A stretch of 64,000 nucleotides of DNA, taken from the NCBI RefSeq assembly GCF_002101555.1, contig NZ_LQOL01000080.1:57564-121563 (forward strand), given 5' to 3'. This document shows, in pieces, positions 18,650 through 27,392 of this stretch (position 1 is its first letter; each line of letters opens with the position of its first letter). The notes under the pieces are model-generated. The model searched no databases and was not told the DNA's origin. It worked only from the letters and a program-made list of their open reading frames with translations. This DNA is from Mycolicibacterium canariasense (lineage in GTDB: Bacteria; Actinomycetota; Actinomycetes; Mycobacteriales; Mycobacteriaceae). The position numbers and the translations under genes are program-made.

Positions 18650-19653
18650 CTTTGCCGTTGCTCGGACCGATGACGCTGACGGGATTCGAACACAAGTGGT
18701 TCTTCCTGTTCCTGCTGGTGATCCTCGGCCTGGTCGGGCTGTACATCGTGGTGCAGCTGGCCCGCCAGAAGCGGATCCTGCGCTTCGCCAACATGGAACT
18801 GCTGGAGAAGGTGGCGCCCAAACAGCCCACCCGCTGGCGGCACGTGCCCGCCATCCTGCTGGTCGTGTCGCTGCTGCTGTTCACGGTCGCGATGGCGGGC
18901 CCCACCCACGACGTCCGCATCCCGCGCAACCGTGCGGTCGTGATGCTGGTGATCGATGTCTCGCAGTCCATGCGGGCCACCGACGTGGCACCCAGCCGGC
19001 TGGTCGCCGCCCAGGAGGCGGCCAAACAGTTCGCCGACCAGCTGACCCCGGGGATCAACCTGGGGCTGATCGCCTATGCCGGCACCGCCACCGTGCTGGT
19101 CTCACCGACCACCAACCGCGACGCCACCAAGAACGGCATCGACAAACTGCAGCTGGCCGACCGCACCGCCACCGGTGAGGGCATCTTCACCGCGCTGCAG
19201 GCCATCGCCACCGTCGGCGCCGTCATCGGCGGCGGTGACGAACCGCCGCCGGCCCGCATCGTGCTGATGTCCGACGGCAAGGAGACCGTGCCGTCCAACC
19301 CGGACAATCCCAAGGGCGCCTACACCGCGGCCCGCACCGCCAAGGATCAGGGCGTGCCCATCTCGACGGTGTCCTTCGGCACCCCGTACGGCTATGTCGA
19401 GATCAGCGACCAGCGCCAGCCGGTGCCCGTCGACGACGAGATGCTCAAGAAGATCGCCGACCTGTCCGGCGGCGAGGCGTTCACCGCGTCCAGCCTGGAA
19501 CAGCTCAAGGCGGTGTTCACCTCGCTGCAGCAGCAGATCGGCTACGAGACCATCAAGGGCGACGCCAGCACGGGTTGGTTGCGCCTGGGCGCGCTGGTGC
19601 TCGCGCTGGCGGCGCTGGCGGCGCTGTTGATCAACCGCAGGCTGCCCGGCTGA
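18646..19653 (+). CDS. VWA-domain membrane protein (BatA-like)
   Basis: A 335-residue protein. Two transmembrane helices occur near residues 15-35 and 62-82, then a von Willebrand A domain with MIDAS D104-x-S106-x-S108 (VIDVSQSM), and a third helix near 305-328 before a short basic tail. It is the third member of the MoxR1 operon and equivalent to Rv1481. The layout suggests a membrane platform remodelled by MoxR1. Confidence 0.92.
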   Translation: MTLPLLGPMTLTGFEHKWFFLFLLVILGLVGLYIVVQLARQKRILRFANMELLEKVAPKQPTRWRHVPAILLVVSLLLFTVAMAGPTHDVRIPRNRAVVMLVIDVSQSMRATDVAPSRLVAAQEAAKQFADQLTPGINLGLIAYAGTATVLVSPTTNRDATKNGIDKLQLADRTATGEGIFTALQAIATVGAVIGGGDEPPPARIVLMSDGKETVPSNPDNPKGAYTAARTAKDQGVPISTVSFGTPYGYVEISDQRQPVPVDDEMLKKIADLSGGEAFTASSLEQLKAVFTSLQQQIGYETIKGDASTGWLRLGALVLALAALAALLINRRLPG

Positions 19654-19691
19654 GTGCGGGCACTCCGATTTCGGCGAACGGTGGGCTGGGC

Positions 19692-19699
19692 GATAGGTT
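19692..19699 (+). promoter_or_regulatory. fabG1-inhA promoter -10 element
   Basis: GATAGGTT matches the -10 region of the M. tuberculosis mabA-inhA promoter. TAGGTT (19694-19699) lies seven bases before the fabG1 ATG and there is no Shine-Dalgarno, so a leaderless start is likely. The base equivalent to the M. tuberculosis c-15t isoniazid-resistance site is C19691, the wild-type base. Confidence 0.65.
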
Positions 19700-19706
19700 T
19701 GGCGGC

Positions 19707-20459
19707 ATGAGTGACGGTGAAGTCTCGCAACCCTCGGCTGGTCGTCCGCCCTTCGTGTCGCGCTCGGTGCTGGTGACCGGTGGCAACCGGGGTATCGGCC
19801 TGGCGATCGCGCAGCGCCTGGCCGCCGACGGCCACAAGGTCGCGGTCACCCATCGCGGATCCGGCGCCCCGGAGGGACTCTTCGGCGTCGAATGCGACGT
19901 CACCGACACCGCCGCCGTCGATCGCGCCTTCACCGAGGTCGAGGAGCACCAGGGCCCGGTCGAGGTGCTGGTCTCCAACGCGGGCATCTCCAAGGACGCC
20001 TTCCTGATGCGGATGACCGAGGAGCGGTTCACCGAGGTCATCAACGCCAACCTCACCGGGGCGTTCCGGGTGACCCAGCGGGCCTCGCGCAGCATGCAGC
20101 GCAAGCGCTTCGGCCGGATCATCTACATCGGTTCGGTGTCGGGGATGTGGGGGATCGGCAACCAGGCCAACTACGCGGCCGCCAAGGCCGGCCTGATCGG
20201 CATGGCCCGGTCCATCTCCCGCGAGCTGTCCAAGGCCGGCGTCACCGCGAACGTCGTGGCACCGGGCTACATCGACACCGAGATGACCCGCGCGCTGGAC
20301 GAACGCATCCAGGAGGGCGCGCTGGAGTTCATCCCGGCCAAGCGGGTCGGCACCGCCGCGGAGGTCGCCGGCGCGGTGAGCTTCCTGGCGTCCGAGGACG
20401 CCTCCTACATCGCCGGCGCGGTCATCCCCGTCGACGGCGGCATGGGCATGGGTCATTAG
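19707..20459 (+). CDS. fabG1: 3-oxoacyl-ACP reductase MabA (FAS-II)
   Basis: A 250-residue short-chain dehydrogenase that reduces 3-oxoacyl-ACP with NADPH in the FAS-II system making mycolic acid precursors. The Rossmann motif is TGGNRGIG (residues 24-31), the NAG motif is at 91-93, and the catalytic S143, Y156 and K160 correspond to S140, Y153 and K157 of M. tuberculosis MabA. The C-terminus PVDGGMGMGH is characteristic. The ATG at 19707 is seven bases after a -10 box. It is co-transcribed with inhA, 50 bases downstream. Confidence 0.97.
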   Translation: MSDGEVSQPSAGRPPFVSRSVLVTGGNRGIGLAIAQRLAADGHKVAVTHRGSGAPEGLFGVECDVTDTAAVDRAFTEVEEHQGPVEVLVSNAGISKDAFLMRMTEERFTEVINANLTGAFRVTQRASRSMQRKRFGRIIYIGSVSGMWGIGNQANYAAAKAGLIGMARSISRELSKAGVTANVVAPGYIDTEMTRALDERIQEGALEFIPAKRVGTAAEVAGAVSFLASEDASYIAGAVIPVDGGMGMGH

Positions 20460-20509
20460 CGGCGGTCACCAGAACTTCACGAATTAGCGCGAACAGTAAG
20501 GACTTTCAC

Positions 20510-21319
20510 ATGGCAGGGCTTCTCGAAGGTAAGCGCATCCTCGTCACGGGGATCATCACCGACAGCTCGATCGCATTCCACATCGCCAAGGTGGCGCAGG
20601 AGGCCGGCGCCGAACTGGTGCTCACCGGTTTCGACCGGCTCAAGCTCATCCAGCGCATCGCCGACCGGCTGCCCAAACCGGCTCCGTTGCTGGAACTCGA
20701 CGTCCAGAATCAAGAGCACCTGGACTCGCTGGCCGGCCGGGTGTCCGAGGTGATCGGCGCGGACACCAAGCTCGACGGGGTGGTGCACTCGATCGGTTTC
20801 ATGCCGCAGAGCGGGATGGGCATCAACCCGTTCTTCGACGCCCCGTACGAAGATGTCGCCAAGGGCATCCACATCTCCGCCTACTCGTACGCTTCGCTGG
20901 CAAAGGCCTTGCTGCCCATCATGAATCCCGGCGGCGGGATCGTCGGGATGGACTTCGACCCGACCCGCGCTATGCCGGCCTACAACTGGATGACCGTCGC
21001 CAAGAGCGCACTGGAATCGGTGAACCGGTTCGTCGCCCGCGAAGCGGGGCCCTACGGCGTGCGCTCCAATCTCGTTGCCGCGGGACCCATCCGGACGTTG
21101 GCGATGAGCGCCATCGTCGGCGGTGCGCTCGGCGCCGAGGCCGGGGACCAGATGCGGCTGCTGGAGGAGGGCTGGGATCAGCGCGCCCCGATCGGCTGGA
21201 ACATGAAGGACCCCACCCCGGTCGCGAAGACCGTGTGTGCGCTGCTGTCGGACTGGCTGCCCGCCACCACCGGCACCATCGTCTATGCCGACGGTGGCGC
21301 CAGCACCCAACTGCTGTAG
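20510..21319 (+). CDS. inhA: enoyl-ACP reductase InhA (FAS-II)
   Basis: A 269-residue NADH-dependent trans-2-enoyl-ACP reductase, the target of activated isoniazid. It has the length of the M. tuberculosis enzyme. Catalytic Y158 and K165 are in place, and I21 and S94, where resistance changes occur in M. tuberculosis, are wild type. The start is preceded by TAAGGA. It follows fabG1 in the FAS-II operon and precedes hemH by nine bases. Confidence 0.98.
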   Translation: MAGLLEGKRILVTGIITDSSIAFHIAKVAQEAGAELVLTGFDRLKLIQRIADRLPKPAPLLELDVQNQEHLDSLAGRVSEVIGADTKLDGVVHSIGFMPQSGMGINPFFDAPYEDVAKGIHISAYSYASLAKALLPIMNPGGGIVGMDFDPTRAMPAYNWMTVAKSALESVNRFVAREAGPYGVRSNLVAAGPIRTLAMSAIVGGALGAEAGDQMRLLEEGWDQRAPIGWNMKDPTPVAKTVCALLSDWLPATTGTIVYADGGASTQLL

Positions 21320-21328
21320 CGACATTCG

Positions 21329-22354
21329 ATGAAGTTCGACGCCGTCCTGCTGCTGTCCTTCGGCGGACCCGAGGGGCCCGAACAGGTCATGCCGTTCTTG
21401 GAGAACGTCACCAGGGGGCGCGGCGTGCCGCCGGAACGGCTGGCGGCGGTCGCCGAACACTACCTGCACTTCGGGGGCGTGTCGCCGATCAACGGCATCA
21501 ACCGTGAGCTGATCGGCGCCATCGAGGCCGAGATCGCGGCGCGCGGCTGGGATCTGCCGGTGTACTTCGGCAACCGCAACTGGGAGCCGTATGTGGAGGC
21601 CACCGTTGCCACCATGCGCGACGACGGTGTGCGGCATGCGGCGGTGTTCACCACCTCGGCCTGGGGCGGTTACTCCGGCTGTGTGCAGTACCAGGAGGAC
21701 ATCGCGCGGGGCCGTGCCGCGGCCGGTTCGGCCGCCCCGGAGTTGACCAAACTGCGGCAGTACTTCGATCATCCGTTGCTGATCGAGATGTTCGCAGACG
21801 CCATCCGCGACGCCGCGGCCACCCTGGCGCCGGATCTGCGTGACCGGGCCCGGCTGGTGTTCACCGCGCATTCCATTCCGCTGCGCGCCGCCTCTCGGTG
21901 TGGCCAGGACCTGTATCAGCGCCAGGTCGGCCATACCGCGAGCCTGGTCGCCGCCGCCGCCGGGTACGGCACCTACGACCAGGTGTGGCAATCCCGGTCC
22001 GGCCCCCCGCAGGTGCCCTGGCTGGAGCCCGATGTCGGCGATCATCTCGCGGCGCTGGCGCAGGCCGGTACCGAGGCGGTCATCGTGTGCCCGGTCGGCT
22101 TTGTCGCCGACCACATCGAGGTGGTGTGGGACCTGGACAACGAACTGGCCGAGCAGGCCGCGGCCGCCGGAATCGCGTTCGCGCGGGCCGGCACACCCAA
22201 CGCCCAACCCCGATTCGCCCGGCTGGCAATGGATCTGGTCGACGAGGCCCAGCGCGGCCTGCCGCCGGTGCGCGCCGGTGGCGCCGACCCGGTGCCCGGT
22301 TACGGTTTCAGCACCAACGGTGCCGTCTGCACGCCGGGGTGCGCCGCCGGCTGA
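21329..22354 (+). CDS. hemH: ferrochelatase (coproporphyrin/protoporphyrin type)
   Basis: A 341-residue chelatase inserting ferrous iron into a porphyrin, a late step of heme synthesis. The metal-site histidine is H181 in TAHSIPLR and the conserved acidic part is WDLDNELAEQA. The C-terminus ends AVCTPGCAAG with two cysteines (C334, C338), reminiscent of the C-terminal cysteines that hold a [2Fe-2S] cluster in mycobacterial ferrochelatase. Whether all four ligands are kept is unclear. It is called hemZ in M. tuberculosis (Rv1485). In actinobacteria the enzyme probably acts on coproporphyrin III. Confidence 0.95.
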   Translation: MKFDAVLLLSFGGPEGPEQVMPFLENVTRGRGVPPERLAAVAEHYLHFGGVSPINGINRELIGAIEAEIAARGWDLPVYFGNRNWEPYVEATVATMRDDGVRHAAVFTTSAWGGYSGCVQYQEDIARGRAAAGSAAPELTKLRQYFDHPLLIEMFADAIRDAAATLAPDLRDRARLVFTAHSIPLRAASRCGQDLYQRQVGHTASLVAAAAGYGTYDQVWQSRSGPPQVPWLEPDVGDHLAALAQAGTEAVIVCPVGFVADHIEVVWDLDNELAEQAAAAGIAFARAGTPNAQPRFARLAMDLVDEAQRGLPPVRAGGADPVPGYGFSTNGAVCTPGCAAG

Positions 22355-22359
22355 CGGGG

Positions 22360-23208
22360 TTACCTACGCCAGGCCGAATACATGATCGCGTTGATCGCGG
22401 ACAGCCGCGCCGAGCGCACCACCGAGGACAATGGCCGCAGGGTGTCGCTGGCGATCTGCATGGCCGACGAACTCTGCAGACCGATCGGCATCAGTCCGGA
22501 GCTGACGGTGATGATGGCGTCCACGTGTGCGGCGTTCTCCAGTACGCGCAACGCCCGCTCCGGTGCGTGGTCGGGCGCGCGATGCAACCGGGTGGCCTCC
22601 AGCAGCTGTTCCACCATGCCGCGCGGATCGTCCACGTCGGCGGCGCCGGCACCGGCCCGCAGCGCACCGAGCGCGTCGGCGGCCGAGCGCACCGCGGAGC
22701 GCAGGGTGTACTCGGCGTCACCGAGGTCGAGCTGCTCCACGATGCCCGGGGCCGGCACCGAGTACACGGTCCAGGCAAGGGAAATCGGGTCCGGCTCGTA
22801 GTCGGGGTCGTCGAGATCGTCGTAGTCGAATTCGGGCACCAGGCCGACGGCGCCGGCCGGATCCTGGCCGATGATGATGGCCTCGCCGATCGTGATGGCG
22901 TCACGCTGGAACTGCGTGCCCGCGGGCAGGCCGCGGACATCGCCGGGCACCGGCAGCACCAGTGTCAGTGCGGGGGCGCCCATCGGCGGGCCGGCCGCGG
23001 TGCGCATGGTCTGCAGCAGCGACATGGTGCCGGAATGGAACAGGTCCGGCCAGGGCAGCCCGGTACAGCCGGCCGCCACCGAGTCATAGGCGGTCACCGA
23101 ATGTTTTGGCGCCCATTGGGATAACGCGTCCAACACGTCATCGGGCGCGGCCACCCCCGCGAGCCAGGAGTTGACCCACACCGACAGAGAAGCACTGGGG
23201 CACCACAT
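22360..23208 (-). CDS. conserved mycobacterial hypothetical (Rv1486c-like)
   Basis: A 282-residue protein without clear membrane helices or catalytic motifs. Recognisable stretches are PWPDLFHSGTMSLLQ near residue 55 and an acidic segment EFDYDDLDDPDYEPD near 130. The ATG at 23208 is preceded nine bases upstream by TACACT, so it looks leaderless; the frame is open further upstream but overlaps NfeD. Its place between hemH and nfeD matches Rv1486c. Function unknown. Confidence 0.85.
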   Translation of the reverse strand: MWCPSASLSVWVNSWLAGVAAPDDVLDALSQWAPKHSVTAYDSVAAGCTGLPWPDLFHSGTMSLLQTMRTAAGPPMGAPALTLVLPVPGDVRGLPAGTQFQRDAITIGEAIIIGQDPAGAVGLVPEFDYDDLDDPDYEPDPISLAWTVYSVPAPGIVEQLDLGDAEYTLRSAVRSAADALGALRAGAGAADVDDPRGMVEQLLEATRLHRAPDHAPERALRVLENAAHVDAIITVSSGLMPIGLQSSSAMQIASDTLRPLSSVVRSARLSAINAIMYSAWRR

Positions 23209-23217
23209 GATGCTCGC

Positions 23218-23280
23218 AGTGTAATTGCTGGTGAGACATCCGGCCTGATGGCCCGCGGACAGGTCGCAAACGGCTACGCT
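23218..23280. promoter_or_regulatory. divergent leaderless promoters, hypothetical and nfeD
   Basis: On the minus strand TACACT (23218-23223) lies nine bases before the ATG at 23208. On the plus strand TACGCT (23275-23280) lies six bases before the ATG at 23287. Neither gene has a Shine-Dalgarno, so both transcripts should be leaderless. Confidence 0.45.
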
Positions 23281-23286
23281 GCCTGT

Positions 23287-23718
23287 ATGCCCGCTTTGAT
23301 CTGGCTGGTCGCGGCGCTGGCGCTGGCCGGTGCGGAAGCGCTGACAGGGGACTTCTTCCTGCTCATGCTCAGCGGTGGCGCCCTGGCCGCCACCGGGACC
23401 AGTTTTTTCTTCGACTGGCCGATCTGGGCCGACGGTGCGGTGTTCCTCGTCGTGTCGGTGCTGTTGCTGGTGCTGGTCCGGCCCGCGCTGCGGCGCCGGT
23501 TCACCGCCGGTACCGGGCTGCCCGAACCGGCGAAGGCGTTGGAGGGTAAGAGCGCGCTGGTGCTGGACACGGTGGCGCGCCACCAGGGACAGGTCAAGCT
23601 CGACGGAGAGGTCTGGACGGCCCGGCCCCTCAACGACAACGATGTCTTCGAACCCGGCGACCACGTCACCGTCATCCGTATCGACGGTGCCACCGCGGTC
23701 GTCTACAAGACCATCTGA
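23287..23718 (+). CDS. NfeD-family membrane protein
   Basis: A 143-residue protein with three closely spaced transmembrane segments in the first ~70 residues and a C-terminal OB-fold domain (about 85-143, ending DHVTVIRIDGATAVVYK). This is the short NfeD form that partners SPFH proteins, and the SPFH gene follows 20 bases downstream. It probably supports membrane microdomain or quality-control functions. It is equivalent to Rv1487. Confidence 0.9.
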   Translation: MPALIWLVAALALAGAEALTGDFFLLMLSGGALAATGTSFFFDWPIWADGAVFLVVSVLLLVLVRPALRRRFTAGTGLPEPAKALEGKSALVLDTVARHQGQVKLDGEVWTARPLNDNDVFEPGDHVTVIRIDGATAVVYKTI

Positions 23719-23738
23719 TCCCGGGGAAGGAATCCGCC

Positions 23739-24959
23739 ATGGAAGGTGCTGTCGCCGGCCTCGTGTTGTTGGCCGTTCTGGTGTTGTTCGCCATCGTCGT
23801 GGTGGCCAAGTCGGTGGCCCTGATACCGCAGGCCGAGGCCGCGGTCATCGAACGACTGGGCCGGTACAGCAAGACGGTGTCGGGCCAGCTGACCCTGCTG
23901 CTGCCGTTCGTCGACAAGATCCGCGCCAGGGTGGATCTGCGCGAGCGCGTGGTGTCCTTTCCGCCGCAACCGGTGATCACCGAGGACAACCTCACGGTCA
24001 ACATCGACACCGTCGTGTACTTCCAGGTGACCAACCCCCAGGCCGCGGTCTACCAGATCAGCAACTACATCGTCGGCGTCGAGCAGCTGGCCACCACCAC
24101 ACTGCGCAACGTCGTCGGCGGGATGACGCTGGAACAGACCCTGACCTCGCGCGACTCGATCAACGGGCAGCTGCGCGGGGTGCTGGACGAGGCGACCGGC
24201 CGGTGGGGGCTGCGGGTGGCCCGGGTGGAGCTGCGCAGCATCGACCCGCCGCCGTCCATCCAGGACTCGATGGAAAAGCAGATGCGCGCCGATCGTGAGA
24301 AGCGCGCCATGATCCTCACCGCCGAGGGCAGCCGGGAAGCGGCCATCAAGGCCGCGGAGGGCCAGAAGCAGGCGCAGATCCTGGCGGCCGAAGGCGCCAA
24401 GCAGGCCGCGATCCTGGCCGCCGAGGCCGATCGGCAATCCCGGATGCTGCGCGCCCAGGGTGAGCGCGCGGCCGCCTACCTGCAGGCGCAAGGGCAGGCC
24501 AAGGCCATCGAGAAGACCTTCGCGGCGATCAAGAAGGGCCGCCCGACCCCGGAGATGCTGGCCTACCAGTACCTGCAGACGCTGCCGCAGATGGCCAAGG
24601 GGGAGGCCAACAAGGTGTGGCTGGTGCCCAGCGATTTCGGTTCGGCGCTACAGGGATTCACCAAACTGCTGGGTGCGCCCGGCGAGGACGGCGTGTTCCG
24701 CTACACCCCGTCGCCGGTGGACGACGGCCCGTCGAAATCCGACCAGGACGAGGCCGATGAGGTCGCGGACTGGTTCTCCACCGAGACCGATCCGGCCATC
24801 GCCCAGGCCGTGGCGCGGGCCGAGGCCGAGGCGCGCTCGACCGCCCCGCCATTGGGCGCTCCGGCGTCCCTGCCGCCCACCCCGCCGGCGCCGACGGCCG
24901 ACGGGCCCACCCAGCAGCTGCCCGGCGGCCCGTACCCGGGTGGCGCGCACCGCGTGTAG
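23739..24959 (+). CDS. SPFH/Band 7 (stomatin/QmcA-like) membrane protein
   Basis: A 406-residue protein. An N-terminal membrane segment (about 4-24) is followed by a Band 7 domain (about 25-190). An Ala/Glu/Gln-rich coiled coil (about 185-265) has repeated AAIKAAEGQKQ-like units. The tail from about 320 is acidic, Pro-rich and disordered. SPFH proteins oligomerise on membranes and often pair with NfeD, as here. GGGGAAGGAA precedes the ATG. It is equivalent to Rv1488. Confidence 0.93.
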   Translation: MEGAVAGLVLLAVLVLFAIVVVAKSVALIPQAEAAVIERLGRYSKTVSGQLTLLLPFVDKIRARVDLRERVVSFPPQPVITEDNLTVNIDTVVYFQVTNPQAAVYQISNYIVGVEQLATTTLRNVVGGMTLEQTLTSRDSINGQLRGVLDEATGRWGLRVARVELRSIDPPPSIQDSMEKQMRADREKRAMILTAEGSREAAIKAAEGQKQAQILAAEGAKQAAILAAEADRQSRMLRAQGERAAAYLQAQGQAKAIEKTFAAIKKGRPTPEMLAYQYLQTLPQMAKGEANKVWLVPSDFGSALQGFTKLLGAPGEDGVFRYTPSPVDDGPSKSDQDEADEVADWFSTETDPAIAQAVARAEAEARSTAPPLGAPASLPPTPPAPTADGPTQQLPGGPYPGGAHRV

Positions 24960-25123
24960 CGGGGTCACGAGCCGGTGACGGTCGATGTGGATTCGCCGGG
25001 ATTTCGCTGAACGCGTCGATAATTTGTCCGCGGTGACATATCTTATGATTGCCGGAGCTCGTTGTGTGTGAGATGCGGCCGGTATGTGGTGACCGGCGAA
25101 ACTGGGGTGCGAGGAACGATGCC

Positions 25124-26485
25124 ATGAGGCGGATGCGCAGTGCGATGAGCGTGTGCGCGGTGTCGGCGACTCTGTTCCTCGGGGGCGGCGGAATTCTCGG
25201 TTCGGCGGCGGTTGCCATGGCCGACACCGGCAGCGACAGCGGCGGATCGTCCTCGCAGACCGGGACCGGCGGCGACACCTCGACCGGTTCGTCGGCTTCG
25301 TCCACCTCGCCGTCGAACACGACCACCAAGAACCTCCGGCCGGGTGCGGTCATCGCCGGTATCCAGGACCGGGTGCGGACCACCATCCGGGACTTCACCG
25401 GGTCGTTCGGCGGGTCCGGCACCACACACCAGACGCCGAAGGTGACCATCTTCCCGCCGCCGCGCTCCCAGCAGACGGCCACCGACGGTGCCGCCGGCAG
25501 CGGGCAGACCTCGTCGTCGACCGACCCGAAGAGCACCACCGCGGGCGGCGCACCGTCGACGGATCCGTCGACCACACCGTCCACGGGGCCCTCCACGGCG
25601 CCCTCCACACCGCCCACCACGGCGCCGTCCGCACCGCCGAAGCCCAAGCCGGCGTCGCCGTTCTCGTTCAAACCGCCGCCGGTGAACCAGCTGGCATCCT
25701 CGGTGTCGGGTTCCATCAACGCCGCCACCAACTCCGCCAGGAACGCCATCGACGCGCTACCGACCCTGCTGTCGACGCTGCCGACGTCGACCAACCCGGT
25801 CGGTGACGTGCTGGCCACCGTGCAGTCCGTGCTGACCTCGGTGGGCGAATCGGTCACCACCATCACCGAGATCCCCGGTGACCTCTCCACGCTGCTGGGG
25901 TTCCCGGCCACCTCGACGCCGCCCGCCGCCACCGTCGGCGGCAGCACCGACGTCCTGCGGGTGACCGCGCCGGCCGCCACCCCGATGGACCTGCTGCCGG
26001 TGCTGCTGGCGCCGGTCCCCGCGACCCCCGCCGTCGTGACGCCGGCCGCGCCCGTCGCGGCACCGCCCGCCTTCGCGGGTACGGCGTCGGTCGGGCTCAG
26101 CCAGGAACTGGCCAGCACCGAGCCGCTGGCGCTGCACGGCGTGAGCTCGACCGGGTCGGCGGCGTCGGTTCTGGAACGCGCGGTCAGCAAGATGCTCGTG
26201 CCGGTGTCCATCGCGGCGCTGGCCGCCCTCGCGCTGCCGGGTCTGGGGGGTCTGCTGGTGGTGTCCGGCGTGGGCGTGCGTATCGGCTACCGCCAGGCCA
26301 AGGCGAATTTCGTCATGCAGGCCTCGGGCATCGCCCGCTTCGCCGGCCCCGGACCGCTGGGCGTCGTCCGTTCGGGTTCCTTCATCGCGGTGTCCAGGCG
26401 AGCCGGGGCGGTGTCCAACCGCGCCGAGCGCCGGCAGGCGGCCGCCGCGCCGCTGTCGGTCGTGGCGTTCGACCAGGCCGCCTGA
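25124..26485 (+). CDS. secreted Ser/Thr/Pro-rich protein with C-terminal hydrophobic segment (Rv1490-like position)
   Basis: A 453-residue protein. An N-terminal signal peptide ends near SAAVAMA-DTG (about residue 34). A low-complexity Ser/Thr/Gly/Pro region follows to about residue 215, including tandem PST/PTT units around 147-175. An Ala/Thr/Val-rich middle and a hydrophobic segment near 370-395 (PVSIAALAALALPGLGGLLV) come before a basic C-terminus. The ATG at 25124 has GAGGA upstream. It could be a glycosylated wall-spanning protein. It sits where Rv1490 is in M. tuberculosis. Function unknown. Confidence 0.8.
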   Translation: MRRMRSAMSVCAVSATLFLGGGGILGSAAVAMADTGSDSGGSSSQTGTGGDTSTGSSASSTSPSNTTTKNLRPGAVIAGIQDRVRTTIRDFTGSFGGSGTTHQTPKVTIFPPPRSQQTATDGAAGSGQTSSSTDPKSTTAGGAPSTDPSTTPSTGPSTAPSTPPTTAPSAPPKPKPASPFSFKPPPVNQLASSVSGSINAATNSARNAIDALPTLLSTLPTSTNPVGDVLATVQSVLTSVGESVTTITEIPGDLSTLLGFPATSTPPAATVGGSTDVLRVTAPAATPMDLLPVLLAPVPATPAVVTPAAPVAAPPAFAGTASVGLSQELASTEPLALHGVSSTGSAASVLERAVSKMLVPVSIAALAALALPGLGGLLVVSGVGVRIGYRQAKANFVMQASGIARFAGPGPLGVVRSGSFIAVSRRAGAVSNRAERRQAAAAPLSVVAFDQAA

Positions 26486-26491
26486 TCCGCC

Positions 26492-27205
26492 TCAGTCCGC
26501 AGACCGGTCCCGGTGGTGGCGCCGGTGTGCCCGGATCTCGTAGATCAGGCCGGCCATCCCGAGACCGGCCGTACACAGTGACACCAGAAACAGCAGCGGG
26601 CTGATATTGCCGGTCAGGGCGTCGCCGAGGATCACGATGGCCGCGGTGCCGGGAGCCAGCCCGACGACGGTCGCCACGGTGTAGGGCAGCACCCGCACCG
26701 CCGACGCTCCCGCGGCGTAGTTGAGCACCGAGAACGGCACGGCCGGGATCATCCGCATGGACAGCACCGATACCCAGCCGCGCTCACGCAGCCGGGCATC
26801 CAACGAATCCACCCGCGGATGCCGGACCAGCTTGCTCAGTTGCCAGCCCGCCGCCCGCACCAGCACCAGCGCCAGCACGGCGCTCAGGGTGCTGGCGACC
26901 ACGGCGATGGACACACCGAGCCATGGGCCGAACAACAGGCCGGCGGCCAGGGTGAAGGCGGTCCTGGGGAACGGGAACACCGTCACCACCACATGAGCCG
27001 CGAAGAACGCCAACGGAAACCACGGACCCACCGAGGTGGCCCAGTCGCGCAGCTGCACCGCGCTCGGCAACGGCACCCACAATGCCAGTGCGACGAGAAT
27101 CACAGCGGCCGCCGAAAGGGCCAGCACCCGGCGGCGGGGTAGTTGGGCCGCCGTCGATGTCACTGCGGCCCAGACCGTGCGCAACGTGCTGGCGGCGGCG
27201 TTCAC
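26492..27205 (-). CDS. TVP38/TMEM64 (DedA-like) membrane protein
   Basis: A 237-residue polytopic protein with about six hydrophobic segments. The family core is FPRTAFTLAAGLLFGPWLG followed by MRMIPAVPFSVLNYAAG, the loop region typical of the VTT/DedA superfamily. Family members are linked to lipid scrambling or membrane homeostasis. The GTG at 27205 was chosen because TAGTCT lies eight bases upstream on this strand. An ATG at 27298 would add 31 residues with atypical codon use. It is equivalent to Rv1491c. Confidence 0.85.
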   Translation of the reverse strand: MNAAASTLRTVWAAVTSTAAQLPRRRVLALSAAAVILVALALWVPLPSAVQLRDWATSVGPWFPLAFFAAHVVVTVFPFPRTAFTLAAGLLFGPWLGVSIAVVASTLSAVLALVLVRAAGWQLSKLVRHPRVDSLDARLRERGWVSVLSMRMIPAVPFSVLNYAAGASAVRVLPYTVATVVGLAPGTAAIVILGDALTGNISPLLFLVSLCTAGLGMAGLIYEIRAHRRHHRDRSAD

Positions 27206-27392
27206 GTCTGCCAAGACTACGGGGCAGCCGAAGGAGACGCCGGTCACGCTACTGATCAGTAGCCTTTGCCCGCCCCGCGTTGGCGTGATACCGATCATTT
27301 AGCCTCAGGTGAGAAGGCCCCAATCACACCTGGCTAGTCTAACTAGGTCAGACAGGGCTTGATCCCAAGCCGCGACAACCCAGGAGCCGCGA
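27206..27392. promoter_or_regulatory. divergent promoter region, TVP38 gene and mutAB
   Basis: A 187-base divergent gap. On the minus strand TAGTCT at 27214-27219 is a candidate -10 for the TVP38 gene. On the plus strand TAGTCT at 27335-27340 could serve mutA, giving a leader of about 45 bases with a CAGGAG ribosome-binding site before GTG 27393. The plus -10 overlaps CTAG-TCTAA-CTAG. Confidence 0.4.

Noticed and set aside
27206..27298. Upstream ATG at 27298 for the TVP38-family gene
   Set aside because: The additional residues have atypical codon use, and a TAGTCT box lies eight bases before GTG 27205.
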